Under the pieces are notes generated by a model. The model made no database searches. It was given only the letters and a program-made list of their open reading frames with translations, and was not told the DNA's origin. This document shows positions 25,047 to 34,273 of a DNA stretch of 64,000 nt, piece after piece (the stretch's first letter is position 1; each line of letters begins with the position of its first letter). The translations under genes and the position numbers were made by a program. Origin of the DNA: CADEEX01 sp964577955 (GTDB lineage Bacteria; Acidobacteriota; Vicinamibacteria; Vicinamibacterales; CAVVIG01); the NCBI GenBank assembly GCA_964577955.1, contig CAZOAZ010000013.1, forward strand, positions 57,597 to 121,596, written 5' to 3'.

Positions 25047-26672
25047 GTGCCACACAAACGTCTGTTCTTCCGATCTGAAGCTCGCGAAAAGATTCTGAAG
25101 GGCGCGACGGCGATCGCCGACGCCGTCCGCGTCACCCTCGGCCCGCGGTCGCGCTGTGTCCTGATTGAGAAGAAATGGGGCAAGCCGGTCGTCTGCAACG
25201 ACGGCGTGACCATCGCCAAGGAATTCGCCCTCAAGGATCCCGAGGAAAACCTCGGCGCCCAGATGCTGCGCGGCGCCGCCGAGCGGACCGGCGATTCAGT
25301 CGGCGACGGCACCACCACGTCGACCATCCTGGCGCACGCGATCGTCGCCGAGGGCGTGCGAAACATTGCCGCCGGTGCCAGCGCCATCGATCTCAAACGC
25401 GGGCTCGATCGCGCGGCGCAGGTCGCCATCACCGCGCTCCGCTCGCAGTCGAAGCCGGTCCAGAGCGAGCGGGAGAAGATGCAAGTCGCGACCATCTCCG
25501 CGCACAACGATCCCGAGATCGGCGCGCTCGTCGCGCGCGCCATCGAGAAGGTCGGCGGCGAAGGCGTGGTCACGGTCGAAGAAGCCAAGGGCACCGAGAC
25601 GACCATGGACATTGTCGAAGGGTTGCAGTTCGACCGCGGCTACTTGTCTCCGTACTTCGTGACCGACCCCGAGAAGATGGAAGCGGTGCTGGAAGATGCG
25701 CTGATCCTGATTTACGAGGGCAAGATCACGAACGTCAAGGACTTCGTGCCGCTGCTCGAGCAGATCGCCAAGCGTGGCAGTCCGCTGCTGGTGATTGCCG
25801 AGGACGTCGAGGGCGAAGCCCTCGCCACGCTGGTCGTCAACCGGTTGCGCGGCGTCTTTGCCAACGTCGCCGTCAAGTCCCCGGGGTTCGGCGATCGGCG
25901 CAAGGCGATGCTGCAGGATCTCGCCATCGTCACCGGCGGGCAGCTGATCGCCACCGAGCTCGGCATCCGTCTCGAAAACGTCGCACCCGAGCAGCTCGGG
26001 CGCGCCTCGCGCGTCGTCGTCGATCGCGACCACACCACCATCGTCGGCGGCAAGGGCGACAAGGCGGCGATCGCCGGACGCTGCCAGGAACTGCGCAAGC
26101 AGATCGCCGATACGACCTCCGACTATGACCGCGAGAAACTCGAGGAGCGGCTCGCGAAGCTGTCCGGCGGCGTCGCCGTGATCCGCGCCGGAGCGCCGTC
26201 CGAAGCGGAGATGAAGAGCCGGCACGAAGCGTTCGACGATGCGATTCACGCCACGCGCGCCGCCGTCGCCGAGGGCGTCGTACCGGGCGCCGGCCTGGCG
26301 CTGCTGCGGACCATTGCCGCCGTCGAGGCCGAGGCCATGCGACTGGAGGGCGACGAACGCTCGGGCGCGCACATCCTGCGCCGCGCCCTCGAAGCGCCGG
26401 CGCGCCAGATCGCCGAGAACTCCGGCGTCGACGGCGGCGTCGTGATCGAGAAGATGCGCAACGGCACCGGCAACTACGGCTTCGACGCCGCCACGGGGAA
26501 GTATGTCGACCTGATCGAGGCCGGCATCATCGACCCGACCAAGGTCGTACGCCTCGCGCTGGAGAACGCCGTGTCGGCGGCCAGCGTGCTGCTGCTGACC
26601 GAAGCCACCATGACCGAAGTGCCCGATGCCAAACCGGAACCGCTGTCGGCAGGCGGCGACGCGGGTTTGTGA
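25047..26672 (+). CDS. groL: GroEL-type chaperonin (divergent copy)
   Basis: The 541-residue protein has the full three-domain chaperonin layout with 'NDGVTIAKEF', 'GDGTTTSTILAHAI' (ATP site, about 86-99), 'SPYFVTD' and 'VEGVVPGAGLALLR'. The usual Gly-Gly-Met C-terminal repeats are absent (it ends PEPLSAGGDAGL) and no groES is adjacent, so this is likely an accessory copy inside the stress operon. GTG 25047 follows GCGGAGA. The OmpA-like gene follows 32 bp after the stop. Confidence 0.92.
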   Translation: MPHKRLFFRSEAREKILKGATAIADAVRVTLGPRSRCVLIEKKWGKPVVCNDGVTIAKEFALKDPEENLGAQMLRGAAERTGDSVGDGTTTSTILAHAIVAEGVRNIAAGASAIDLKRGLDRAAQVAITALRSQSKPVQSEREKMQVATISAHNDPEIGALVARAIEKVGGEGVVTVEEAKGTETTMDIVEGLQFDRGYLSPYFVTDPEKMEAVLEDALILIYEGKITNVKDFVPLLEQIAKRGSPLLVIAEDVEGEALATLVVNRLRGVFANVAVKSPGFGDRRKAMLQDLAIVTGGQLIATELGIRLENVAPEQLGRASRVVVDRDHTTIVGGKGDKAAIAGRCQELRKQIADTTSDYDREKLEERLAKLSGGVAVIRAGAPSEAEMKSRHEAFDDAIHATRAAVAEGVVPGAGLALLRTIAAVEAEAMRLEGDERSGAHILRRALEAPARQIAENSGVDGGVVIEKMRNGTGNYGFDAATGKYVDLIEAGIIDPTKVVRLALENAVSAASVLLLTEATMTEVPDAKPEPLSAGGDAGL

Positions 26673-26704
26673 GGGGCTGACAGGCCCCTTTTCAGGAGAC
26701 GACG

Positions 26705-27763
26705 ATGATGTTCCGACCAGGACCGGCCGCTCGGTGCGGCATGCTGATGTTGGCGGCGATGCTCCTTGACGCCCCCGCGGCAAAGGCTCAGACCACCAGG
26801 CAGCCGGAGTTGAAAACGCTCAAGGCCGACTTCGTGCCCGGCGAGAGGACGATCTTCTTCGACGACTTCAGCGACATGGGCGCCGACGACGCGCCGCCGC
26901 ATTTCAAGTCGCGCGGTGCGGCACCGGAGCTCCGCGCCGGCGACGGCATCAAGCAGCTGACCATCGTTCAGGGGAACACGTTAACCCCAAACCTGACGGC
27001 ACTCCCTCCCAACTTCACTTTCGAGAGCGACGTGAAGTTCGACACGCCAAAGGGTCTCGGTCGCATCTTCGTCTCCCTGTTCTCCAAGAACCGCGAGGCC
27101 GTCACCTGGATGTTGTCCGTGCGCGCGACCGGCATCGACACGACGCTGGCGCAGAAGCTGCCGAAATATCAAGAGCTGGCCCGCAAGACCGGCATCAAGG
27201 TTCCCCTCGCCGAACCAGCCGCGTTGGCCTGGTGGATTCAGGATGGACGGTTGCGCCTCTTCATCAACGGGGAGCGCCATGTCGACGTCAATCAAGTCGA
27301 ATTGCCGCCGATCGATCGCGTCGAGATCAAGACCGATATCGTCGGCGCGGGAACCACGGTCGGATTTCGGCGCGTCCGGTTTGCCGAGTCGGCGCCTGAT
27401 GTCAGCGCGTCGATCAACGCCGCGGGCCGCTATGTCTCGCACGGGATCACGTTCGACACCGACAGCGACCGGTTGAAGCCCGAATCGGCGGCATCCGTGC
27501 AAGCGGTCGCGAAGGCGCTGGAGTTGAATCCCAACCTCCGGCTGCGCATCGAAGGACACACCGACGCCCTCGGCGACGCGACGCACAATCTCAACTTGTC
27601 GACACGCCGCGCCGAAGCGGTGAAGGCCGTGCTGGTCGGGCAGTTCGGTGTCGATTCATCCCGCTTGACCGCGACGGGCCTGGGCGCCACCAAGCCGGCC
27701 GACTCGAACGACACGCCGGCGGGACGAGCCCAGAATCGGCGGGTCGAATTCGTCCGCCAATAG
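26705..27763 (+). CDS. Secreted OmpA-like protein
   Basis: The 352-residue protein has a signal sequence ending 'PAAKAQ' (about 28) and a unique central beta-rich domain (about 35-230) with 'TIFFDDFSDMGADDAPPHFKSRG', a pattern seen in laminin-G/concanavalin-like modules. The C-terminal OmpA domain (about 245-350) carries 'LRIEGHTDALGDATHNLNLSTRRAEAV', the peptidoglycan-binding helix region, and 'PAGRAQNRRVEF'. It is probably periplasmic and anchored to peptidoglycan. It sits in the operon from 23531. Confidence 0.88.
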   Translation: MMFRPGPAARCGMLMLAAMLLDAPAAKAQTTRQPELKTLKADFVPGERTIFFDDFSDMGADDAPPHFKSRGAAPELRAGDGIKQLTIVQGNTLTPNLTALPPNFTFESDVKFDTPKGLGRIFVSLFSKNREAVTWMLSVRATGIDTTLAQKLPKYQELARKTGIKVPLAEPAALAWWIQDGRLRLFINGERHVDVNQVELPPIDRVEIKTDIVGAGTTVGFRRVRFAESAPDVSASINAAGRYVSHGITFDTDSDRLKPESAASVQAVAKALELNPNLRLRIEGHTDALGDATHNLNLSTRRAEAVKAVLVGQFGVDSSRLTATGLGATKPADSNDTPAGRAQNRRVEFVRQ

Positions 27764-27792
27764 CCGACGATGCCACCTCGCCCACGGAACGG

Positions 27793-28791
27793 ATGATGCG
27801 GGCCCACTCGATTGCACGCTCCACGTTCGCGGTCGTGGCCACGGCGGCCGCGGTCGGCCTGCTGCTGGTGCAGTGTGGCAAGGGGCCCACCGAACCGAGC
27901 GTCACGCCGCCGCCGGCGGCGGCGACCGTGCCTGCTTCGGCTCCGGGGCCGGTGATCGCCCTGCCGAGTCCGCCGGTGCTGTTCTCCGGCGCCGGCGACA
28001 TCGCCAATTGCTCGGTGCCTGGCACGAACCACGAGGGCACCGCGCGCATCCTTGAAGGGATCGGCGGCCGCATCTTCACGCTGGGAGACAATGCCTACCC
28101 GCGTGGCCAGCGCGAGGACTTTCAGAATTGCTATGACGCCAGCTGGGGCCGGCCCTCGCTGCGGCTCCGGACGTACCCCTCGCCGGGCAATCACGACTAC
28201 GGTGATACGGTCCGCCACGAGGCGGCGCCGTACTACAACTACTTCGACAATGCCGGACCCGCGGGCCTTGGCTACTACTCATACGACTGGGGCGATTGGC
28301 ACATCATCTCGCTGAACAGCAACTTTTACGGCACGAGGCCCAACGCCGGCGAGCCCGGCGCGGCGCAGATGTCGTGGCTGTTCCAGGATCTGCAGGCCAG
28401 TCACGCCAAGTGCACACTCGCCTACTGGCATCATCCGGCATTCTCATCCGGACAGAACGGACCGAGCGTCGGCATGCGTCCCGTCTTCCGGCTCCTGTAT
28501 GAAGCGGGCGCGGACGTCGTCCTGAACGGTCACGATCATCTGTACGAACGGTTCGACCCACAGAATTCCGAGGGGCAGCCCGACGCCGCACGTGGCATCC
28601 GGCAGTTCATCGTCGGGACCGGAGGCACGCTGCCATTGTCGCCGGTGGTCAACCTCGCGTTGAACAGTCAGGTCCGCCGCACAGGCATGTTCGGCATCTT
28701 GAAGATGACGCTCAGCGCCGAGTCGTATTCGTGGGAATTCATCACCGTCGACCACGGCGTTCAGGACAGCGGATCGGCAACGTGCCACTAA
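27793..28791 (+). CDS. Secreted metallophosphoesterase
   Basis: The 332-residue protein has an N-terminal hydrophobic segment with a possible lipobox (LLLVQC about 23-28), a Pro-rich linker, then a calcineurin-type phosphoesterase domain. Metal-binding motifs are GAGDIANC, GDNAYPRG, GNHDY (about 133), WHHPAF and GHDHLYE (about 247). It resembles purple-acid-phosphatase-like proteins. The substrate is unknown. It is 29 bp after the OmpA-like gene, in the same operon. Confidence 0.88.
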   Translation: MMRAHSIARSTFAVVATAAAVGLLLVQCGKGPTEPSVTPPPAAATVPASAPGPVIALPSPPVLFSGAGDIANCSVPGTNHEGTARILEGIGGRIFTLGDNAYPRGQREDFQNCYDASWGRPSLRLRTYPSPGNHDYGDTVRHEAAPYYNYFDNAGPAGLGYYSYDWGDWHIISLNSNFYGTRPNAGEPGAAQMSWLFQDLQASHAKCTLAYWHHPAFSSGQNGPSVGMRPVFRLLYEAGADVVLNGHDHLYERFDPQNSEGQPDAARGIRQFIVGTGGTLPLSPVVNLALNSQVRRTGMFGILKMTLSAESYSWEFITVDHGVQDSGSATCH

Positions 28792-28810
28792 TGATCGGAT
28801 CGAGGTAGCC

Positions 28811-29437
28811 ATGGCATATCCAGTCTCCGTGGACGTCGTGCCGCAGGTGGAGCAGCGAAACCGTCTGACGACGGCCTTCCGCCTCATCCTGGCGATTCCC
28901 CACGTCATCCTCGTCGGGGGGATCGGCATCGGGCTCTCATACCGACGTGAGAACACCAGCATGTTGGGGGGCGAAGCCGGTCTGCTCGGAGCCGTCGCGA
29001 CGTTCATGGCGATCGTCAGCTGGTTCACGATCCTGATCGCGGGGCTGCACATCACCGGGATCCGTCAGTTCACCACGTTCTACATGCGCTGGCGGGTCCG
29101 CGCGCTGGCGTATCTGATGCTCCTCGTCGATCCCTATCCGCCGTTTGGCGACATGCCGTATCCGGCATCGATCGATATCGTGGATCCGATCGGCCCGCGC
29201 GACCGCCTGACGGTCGCTGTCCGATTCTTCCTCGCCATCCCGCACTTCATCGTGCTCGCCTTCGTTCTGCTGGCATGGGGCGTCACGACCATCGTGGCGT
29301 GGTTCGCGATTCTCTTCATGGGTACGTATCCCCAAGGCCTCTATCAGTTCGGTGTCGGCGTCCTCAGGTGGCGGCTTCGCGTCGAGTCGTATCTGCTGCT
29401 CCTCGTCGACGACTACCCACCGTTTTCGCTGTCGTAG
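28811..29437 (+). CDS. DUF4389 membrane protein
   Basis: The 208-residue protein has two similar halves, each with the DUF4389 pattern 'QRNRLTTAFRLILAIPHVIL' (about 15) and 'PRDRLTVAVRFFLAIPHFIV' (about 128), each followed by hydrophobic helices and a 'RALAYLMLLVDPYPPF' or 'VESYLLLLVDDYPPF' ending. This suggests internal duplication and about four transmembrane helices. The function is unknown. It is the last gene of the operon and converges with the kinase-like gene at 29444. Confidence 0.85.
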   Translation: MAYPVSVDVVPQVEQRNRLTTAFRLILAIPHVILVGGIGIGLSYRRENTSMLGGEAGLLGAVATFMAIVSWFTILIAGLHITGIRQFTTFYMRWRVRALAYLMLLVDPYPPFGDMPYPASIDIVDPIGPRDRLTVAVRFFLAIPHFIVLAFVLLAWGVTTIVAWFAILFMGTYPQGLYQFGVGVLRWRLRVESYLLLLVDDYPPFSLS

Positions 29438-29443
29438 GCCGGT

Positions 29444-30058
29444 TCAGATCGACAGACTGCGGCAGCACTCCGGGATTTCACCGCGGAGCCACTGCAGCGC
29501 GCGCTCCACCTTGTCCACGAACTCGATCGACGATTCAACGACGAATCGGCGCGGGTGGCTGGCCCAGACTTCGGCGATGCGGGCGTCAATCTGCGCCGCG
29601 ACTTCGGCTGACTCGGTCCGCAGCGGATTCCGGTGGTTGTAGCCGTTGTGACCGGCCGGCGTGCGGAGATGCAGCACGGCATCGTAACGCGCCATTTCAG
29701 TCTCGGGCGTTGTCCCGAGGGCGGTGAAGAAGTCGGAGAGGCCCCCAGGCCAGTAGGCCGCCCCATCGACCGTTCCGCGATCGCACAGGACGATGGCGGC
29801 ATTGTGCGAGTCGCCCGCCGCCTCGAGCTCGCGCTGGACGTAGTAGATGGCGCGTTGCGCCGCCCGCTGGCACACGAGATCGTCTTCGCGCGGGAAGCCG
29901 CCGCCGAAGACCACGCCGGCCGACTCGGGCAGAATCCTCACGTGCGGACAAAATGCCTGGCGCACCAGTTCGAGCAGCGCCGTCTTTCCGGCGCCTGGCC
30001 CGCCGGTCAGCGCCACGCGGCGTCGTGCGTGAACCCTCGTGCAGCCGCATGTCGTCAT
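29444..30058 (-). CDS. P-loop ATPase/kinase-like protein (AAA_28 type)
   Basis: The 204-residue protein has Walker A GGPGAGKT (about 19-26), 'LPESAGVVFGGGFPRE', a Walker-B-like 'AIVLCDRGTVDG' and a lid region 'RNPLRTESAEVAAQID'. This layout matches the AAA_28/NadR-like group of small nucleotide-dependent kinases. The substrate is unknown. Its start overlaps the stop of the upstream transpeptidase (ATGA), so the two are translationally coupled. Confidence 0.8.
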   Translation of the reverse strand: MTTCGCTRVHARRRVALTGGPGAGKTALLELVRQAFCPHVRILPESAGVVFGGGFPREDDLVCQRAAQRAIYYVQRELEAAGDSHNAAIVLCDRGTVDGAAYWPGGLSDFFTALGTTPETEMARYDAVLHLRTPAGHNGYNHRNPLRTESAEVAAQIDARIAEVWASHPRRFVVESSIEFVDKVERALQWLRGEIPECCRSLSI

Positions 30059-31740
30059 TGCGGTACCCGTTTCCTCTCCTTGATGGTGATCGCGCGATCC
30101 CGCGTCACGGCACGAAGCGACCGGTTGAGCGCCGCGTCATGACCATAGATGTCCTCGGCGAAATAGATGCGGTCATCTTCAGGATCGACAACGGCGGTCG
30201 CGTAAAAAATGACGACCTGCGGCGGATCGCTCAGCGCAATCCTGACGGTTTGCGTCCCCGCGATGACCTCGACGATCTTCGCCCGCGTCCAGCCAGGCAT
30301 CGACGAGAGTGCCCATTCGGCCAGACTGATCGGATCGTCGACTCGGATACAGCCATGACTGAAATCGCGCCGCGGCTGCTCGAACAACTCCGGCGCCGGC
30401 GTGCCGTGCATGTGGACGTCCGCGTCGTTCGCCAGAACGAACTTCACCAGGCCGAGCGCGTTGTCCGGGCCCGGACGCTGCCGCAGACGGTACTCGCCGC
30501 CAGCCAACTGTTCAAGAATCCCGTCGGTCGCGAGTGGCGGCGCACTGACGCGGCCATCGGGCAACACGACTTCGAAGCCTTGGCGCTCCAGATAGCGAGC
30601 GTCCTGCCGGAGTAACGGCAAAATCTCGTCGTGGACGATCGTCGGCGGCACATCCCAGTACGGCCGGAGCACCACGTGACGCATGGCGGCCGCCAGGACA
30701 GGGGTCTCCGCCCGCATCGCCGCTCCGACGATGACGTTCATCATGAGCATGGGCCGCGCATCCGTGAGCGGCGCGTTCCAGGCCCACGCCCGGAACATCG
30801 GGATGTTGACGGCGACCAGCGGACGGTTGGCCGGGTCCGGAAGCCCGCGCAGTCGTTCCATCGCCAGCTCGATTTGCCGCACTCGTGCTGCGGGTGCGAC
30901 CTGCAGCGCCGCCAACGTGCGCGGACCGATGACGCCGTCCACGCTGAGACCGTGCCGCTCCTGAAACCGCCTGACGCCGGCCACGATCGGTTCGTCGTAT
31001 TTCGGCGGAAGCGGCCCCCCCGGGTCGAGGTCGCCAGTCGCCACGAGCCAGGTCGCCAGCAGTCCGAGGTCGCGGTATGAATCGCCTGGCTTCACGGTTC
31101 GCGGGCCATGTGCCGACACGGGCTTCGGCCGTTGCGTCGCGATCTGGCGATACCGTTTCAACGTGTCGCGCAGCGATCGATATTGCGGAACGGGCGGCGC
31201 CATCGACGCCACCAACGGCTCGACGGTGCCGGCGGACGCCGCCTCGCGCAGTCGGACTGACACGTCGGGCCGTCCCGACAGGGGGACGCCCGGCAGGCCG
31301 AACCGAACGTCAGTCCTTCCGTAGCGGAGATCATTGAGGAAGCGCAAGAGCCCAGCGGTAAGCGCCACGTCAACCTTGGCGCTGGCGTCGGCGCTCGCGT
31401 TCCTGTCGCCCCTGACCGCGAAGGTCTGCGCCTCGAGTGACGCGACGCCGTAGTCCGATGGCTCCAGCCCTTCGTCCTCCGCGCGGATCAGAATCGCGAG
31501 TGCCTTCCATCCGGCTTCAGTCAGGCGCCAATCGGCAGTCCACATTGGCCGTCCGGCGTTGTCGCTGTAGATGCGTCGCAGGGTCTCGCGCTCGTCCCGG
31601 CTCAATCCGAATGGGACAGCGTCCTCCGTATCGAGGCGGTGACGGATAGCCTCGCTGACTTGGAGGGTCGACGAAGACGCGAAGGTGAATTGAACGGTCG
31701 CGGCCGCAAGCAGTGTGGCGACCGCACGAAGGAGGAACAT
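30055..31740 (-). CDS. YcbB-type L,D-transpeptidase
   Basis: The 561-residue protein has a signal sequence (about 1-21), an alpha-helical scaffold domain, a peptidoglycan-binding helix module ('RFQERHGLSVDGVIGPRTLAAL' near 254-275) and a C-terminal YkuD domain. The catalytic signature is present as HMHGTP (about 445) and SHGCIRV (about 463), with Cys the nucleophile. It is predicted to form 3-3 cross-links in peptidoglycan, a typical stationary-phase wall change. A marginal sigma-54-like match at 31756-31771 precedes it; I do not rely on that. Confidence 0.92.
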   Translation of the reverse strand: MFLLRAVATLLAAATVQFTFASSSTLQVSEAIRHRLDTEDAVPFGLSRDERETLRRIYSDNAGRPMWTADWRLTEAGWKALAILIRAEDEGLEPSDYGVASLEAQTFAVRGDRNASADASAKVDVALTAGLLRFLNDLRYGRTDVRFGLPGVPLSGRPDVSVRLREAASAGTVEPLVASMAPPVPQYRSLRDTLKRYRQIATQRPKPVSAHGPRTVKPGDSYRDLGLLATWLVATGDLDPGGPLPPKYDEPIVAGVRRFQERHGLSVDGVIGPRTLAALQVAPAARVRQIELAMERLRGLPDPANRPLVAVNIPMFRAWAWNAPLTDARPMLMMNVIVGAAMRAETPVLAAAMRHVVLRPYWDVPPTIVHDEILPLLRQDARYLERQGFEVVLPDGRVSAPPLATDGILEQLAGGEYRLRQRPGPDNALGLVKFVLANDADVHMHGTPAPELFEQPRRDFSHGCIRVDDPISLAEWALSSMPGWTRAKIVEVIAGTQTVRIALSDPPQVVIFYATAVVDPEDDRIYFAEDIYGHDAALNRSLRAVTRDRAITIKERKRVPQ

Positions 31741-31783
31741 GAACGACAGGGATAGTGCAAACCGGTCGCCACCGGTTGTGGCG

Positions 31784-32170
31784 TCAGTGACTGTTCGGCG
31801 GCGCGCTTCTGGCGAGGTGAGACTGCTGGACGAGGGCTGGCAGGTCGGCCATGTCGATCGGCTTGCTCAGGACGCGAAAGGCCCCCAGGCGCTCTGCTTC
31901 GGCAATCATTTCCGGGGTGCTGAAGGCGGTCATCATGATCACGGCGGTCTGCGGCTGCGTCCGGCGAATGGTCTCGAGCAGCTTGAGATCCTTCGAGTCA
32001 GGCATCCGGAAGTCCAGAAGCACGACGTCGGGGGCCCCGCCGCGCGACAGCACCTGCATGGTCTGCTTGGCGCTCCCCGCCTCTTCGACCTCGTGACCGG
32101 CGCCGCTCAGCGTCTCCGCCAGCGACCATCGAATCAGCGGCTCATCGTCGACGATCAGAATACGAAGCAC
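31784..32170 (-). CDS. Single-domain response regulator
   Basis: The receiver-only protein has about 128 residues from GTG 32170 (GTG 32185 is an alternative). It has phospho-acceptor Asp 53 in VVLLDFRMPD, acidic pair DDE near 8-10, Thr/Ser in MMTAFS and Lys in SKPI. Its start 'LRILIVDDEPLIRWSLAETL' closely resembles the receiver of the activator at 34274. With no output domain it may act as a phosphate sink or relay for the neighbouring kinase. It lies 148 bp downstream of the kinase gene. Confidence 0.92.
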   Translation of the reverse strand: MLRILIVDDEPLIRWSLAETLSGAGHEVEEAGSAKQTMQVLSRGGAPDVVLLDFRMPDSKDLKLLETIRRTQPQTAVIMMTAFSTPEMIAEAERLGAFRVLSKPIDMADLPALVQQSHLARSAPPNSH

Positions 32171-32318
32171 TGCGAGTTTCTCCACCCCGTCGGGGAAATT
32201 TGCTCATCCGCTGCCGGACCTCCGCTCGCTGAACGGACGAATGCAAGGTACGCCTTGACACAATCAAGATCGAGGCCAACTTTTCAACGCCCGGCGTCGT
32301 ACCCGAGGCAGGAACACG

Positions 32319-34157
32319 TCAGGACAACGGCAACTCGATGACGACGGCCGTGCCGCCGGATGGCGGGCATTCAATCGCAATCGTTCCGCCATGGGCCTCG
32401 ATGACGCGCTTCGCCGTTGACAGCCCCAGACCTGTGCCTCGCGCCTTGGTCGTGAAGAAGGGCGTGAAGATCTGCTGGAGGACCTTCGCTGGAATGCCGG
32501 GACCAGTGTCGGTCACGACGATCCGGCTGTGGCCTCGGGCTTCGGCCAGCGAAATCCGGATCGCCCCATCGCCTTCCATGGCGTGAGCCGCGTTCACGAG
32601 GAGATTGACGAACACGATCTTCAGCAGTTCGGGATCGGCCATGGTGGCATTGGCCGAACCCGATATTTCGACGCGTATGCCGGCCGCTTCGGGATCCTGG
32701 CCGAGAAGATTCGCCGTGGTCGTGACCAGCTGTCCGATGTCGACCGGCACCTTGCGCGGCTGCGGCGGTCGCGCGAACAAAAGCAGATCCTTCATCAACG
32801 CGTTCAGGCCGTCGATGCGCGCGATGATGTCCTGGGTCACGCTGGCATCCCGGCTGCCCACCGGGAGACGCGAGCCGATCACCTGAATCGCACCGCGGAT
32901 CCCGGCCAGCGGATTCTTCACTTCGTGCGCGATCACGGCGGCCATCTCGCCGAGCCGGACCATCGCGGCCTGCTCGCGGAGCTGCCCCTCCAGACGGACC
33001 CGGCCGGACAGATCGTGGATGATGCCGGTGAACTTGCGCTCGCCGCTCGAGAGCATCTCGCCGACGGACAAATGGACGGGAAAGGTTGTCCCATCCCGCT
33101 TCTGCGCCACGACTTCGCGGCCGATGCCGATGATGCGGGCTTGCCCGGTGGCCAGGTAGCGCGCCATGTAGGAGTCGTGCTCCTCACGATACGGCGACGG
33201 CATGAGCAGCTTGACGTTGCGGCCGATGACTTCCACCTCCGTGTAGCCGAACAGCCGCTCGGCGGCCGGATTGAAGGCGTCGATGAGCCCGAAGGCGTCG
33301 ATCACGATGATCGCGTCGACGGCTGAATCAATGATCGATCGCCACCGCGCTTCGCTGGCGCGCGTCCGCTCCTCGAGCGCCACCCGTGCGCTCAGGTCGT
33401 GAAGGATGCCGATGAACTTGCGTTCATGGCCGACCGCCATTTCACCGACCGAGAGATGAAGCGGAAACGTGGTGCCATCCTTGCGGCTCCCGACGACCTC
33501 GCGCCCGCTCCCGATGATCTTCCGCTCGCCCGTCCTCATATAGGCGGCGAGATACCCGTCGTGTTCTTCGCGGTACGGCGACGGCATGATCGCCGTGACG
33601 TTCCGGCCGACCAGTTCGCCTTCGCGATAGCCGAACAGACGCTCCGCGGCGGGATTGAACGCTTCGATCACCCCTTTCGCGTCGATAACGACGATGCCGT
33701 CAACCGCCGCGTCGACGATCGCGCGCCAGCGCTGCTCGCTGGTCTTGAAGGCGAGTTGGGCGCGTTTCTCCGCGGTGATGTTTCTGGCGATGGTCGCCGC
33801 GCCGAGCACCCGGCCGTCGCGGTCGGTGACCGGCGAGACCGTGAGGGACACGTCGACCAGCCGCCCGTCCTTGGTTCGTCTCACGGTTTCGCGCGACTCA
33901 ATCCGGCGGCCGGCGCGCACTTCTTCGAAGATCTCGTCGAGTTCGGTCGGCCGGTCGTCAGGAATCAGCAAGGCGATCGAGCGGCCGCGGACTTCCTTCG
34001 CCGTATAGCCATACAGGCGCTCAGCGCCGCGATTCCAGGTGACGATGATCCCCTCGAGCGTCTTGCCGATGATGGCATCGTCCGAGGACTCGACGATGGC
34101 GGCGAGATAGCGGTCGGGATCGCCGGCCGGATCGAAAAACGAGGGCTTCTCGCTCAT
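32319..34157 (-). CDS. Multi-PAS sensor histidine kinase with two FixL-like PAS domains
   Basis: The 612-residue soluble kinase has PAS1 (about 15-130), PAS2 (142-262), PAS3 (270-390), HisKA with phospho-His 411 in VIAHEVKNPLAG, and a C-terminal HATPase (DTGPGIP, GTGLGLS). No transmembrane segment is seen. PAS2 and PAS3 closely resemble the haem PAS of rhizobial FixL: the proximal haem His corresponds to H199 and H327 ('REEHD'), and the distal Arg to R219 and R347 ('GREV'). PAS3 also keeps the propionate-contacting Arg (R333). Predicted function is oxygen (or NO/CO) sensing, with phosphotransfer to the divergent NtrC-type regulator and/or the receiver protein. Haem binding is inference. Confidence 0.92.
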   Translation of the reverse strand: MSEKPSFFDPAGDPDRYLAAIVESSDDAIIGKTLEGIIVTWNRGAERLYGYTAKEVRGRSIALLIPDDRPTELDEIFEEVRAGRRIESRETVRRTKDGRLVDVSLTVSPVTDRDGRVLGAATIARNITAEKRAQLAFKTSEQRWRAIVDAAVDGIVVIDAKGVIEAFNPAAERLFGYREGELVGRNVTAIMPSPYREEHDGYLAAYMRTGERKIIGSGREVVGSRKDGTTFPLHLSVGEMAVGHERKFIGILHDLSARVALEERTRASEARWRSIIDSAVDAIIVIDAFGLIDAFNPAAERLFGYTEVEVIGRNVKLLMPSPYREEHDSYMARYLATGQARIIGIGREVVAQKRDGTTFPVHLSVGEMLSSGERKFTGIIHDLSGRVRLEGQLREQAAMVRLGEMAAVIAHEVKNPLAGIRGAIQVIGSRLPVGSRDASVTQDIIARIDGLNALMKDLLLFARPPQPRKVPVDIGQLVTTTANLLGQDPEAAGIRVEISGSANATMADPELLKIVFVNLLVNAAHAMEGDGAIRISLAEARGHSRIVVTDTGPGIPAKVLQQIFTPFFTTKARGTGLGLSTAKRVIEAHGGTIAIECPPSGGTAVVIELPLS

Positions 34158-34273
34158 AGATTGACGACCGCCGCACCCATATGCCAGCCGACGCGTGGAC
34201 GTTTGGAGAGCCTCATATTACACGACCGACTGGAGGTGACCGCCAGCCGCCGCTCCCGGTATACTCCCGGTCC

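Noticed and set aside
31756..31771. sigma-54-like site before the L,D-transpeptidase (TGGCGACCGGTTTGCA on the minus strand)
   Set aside because: Spacing is correct but the -24 box is poor, the leader would be only about 5 nt and no dyad element is present 70-125 bp upstream; kept out of the regulon list.
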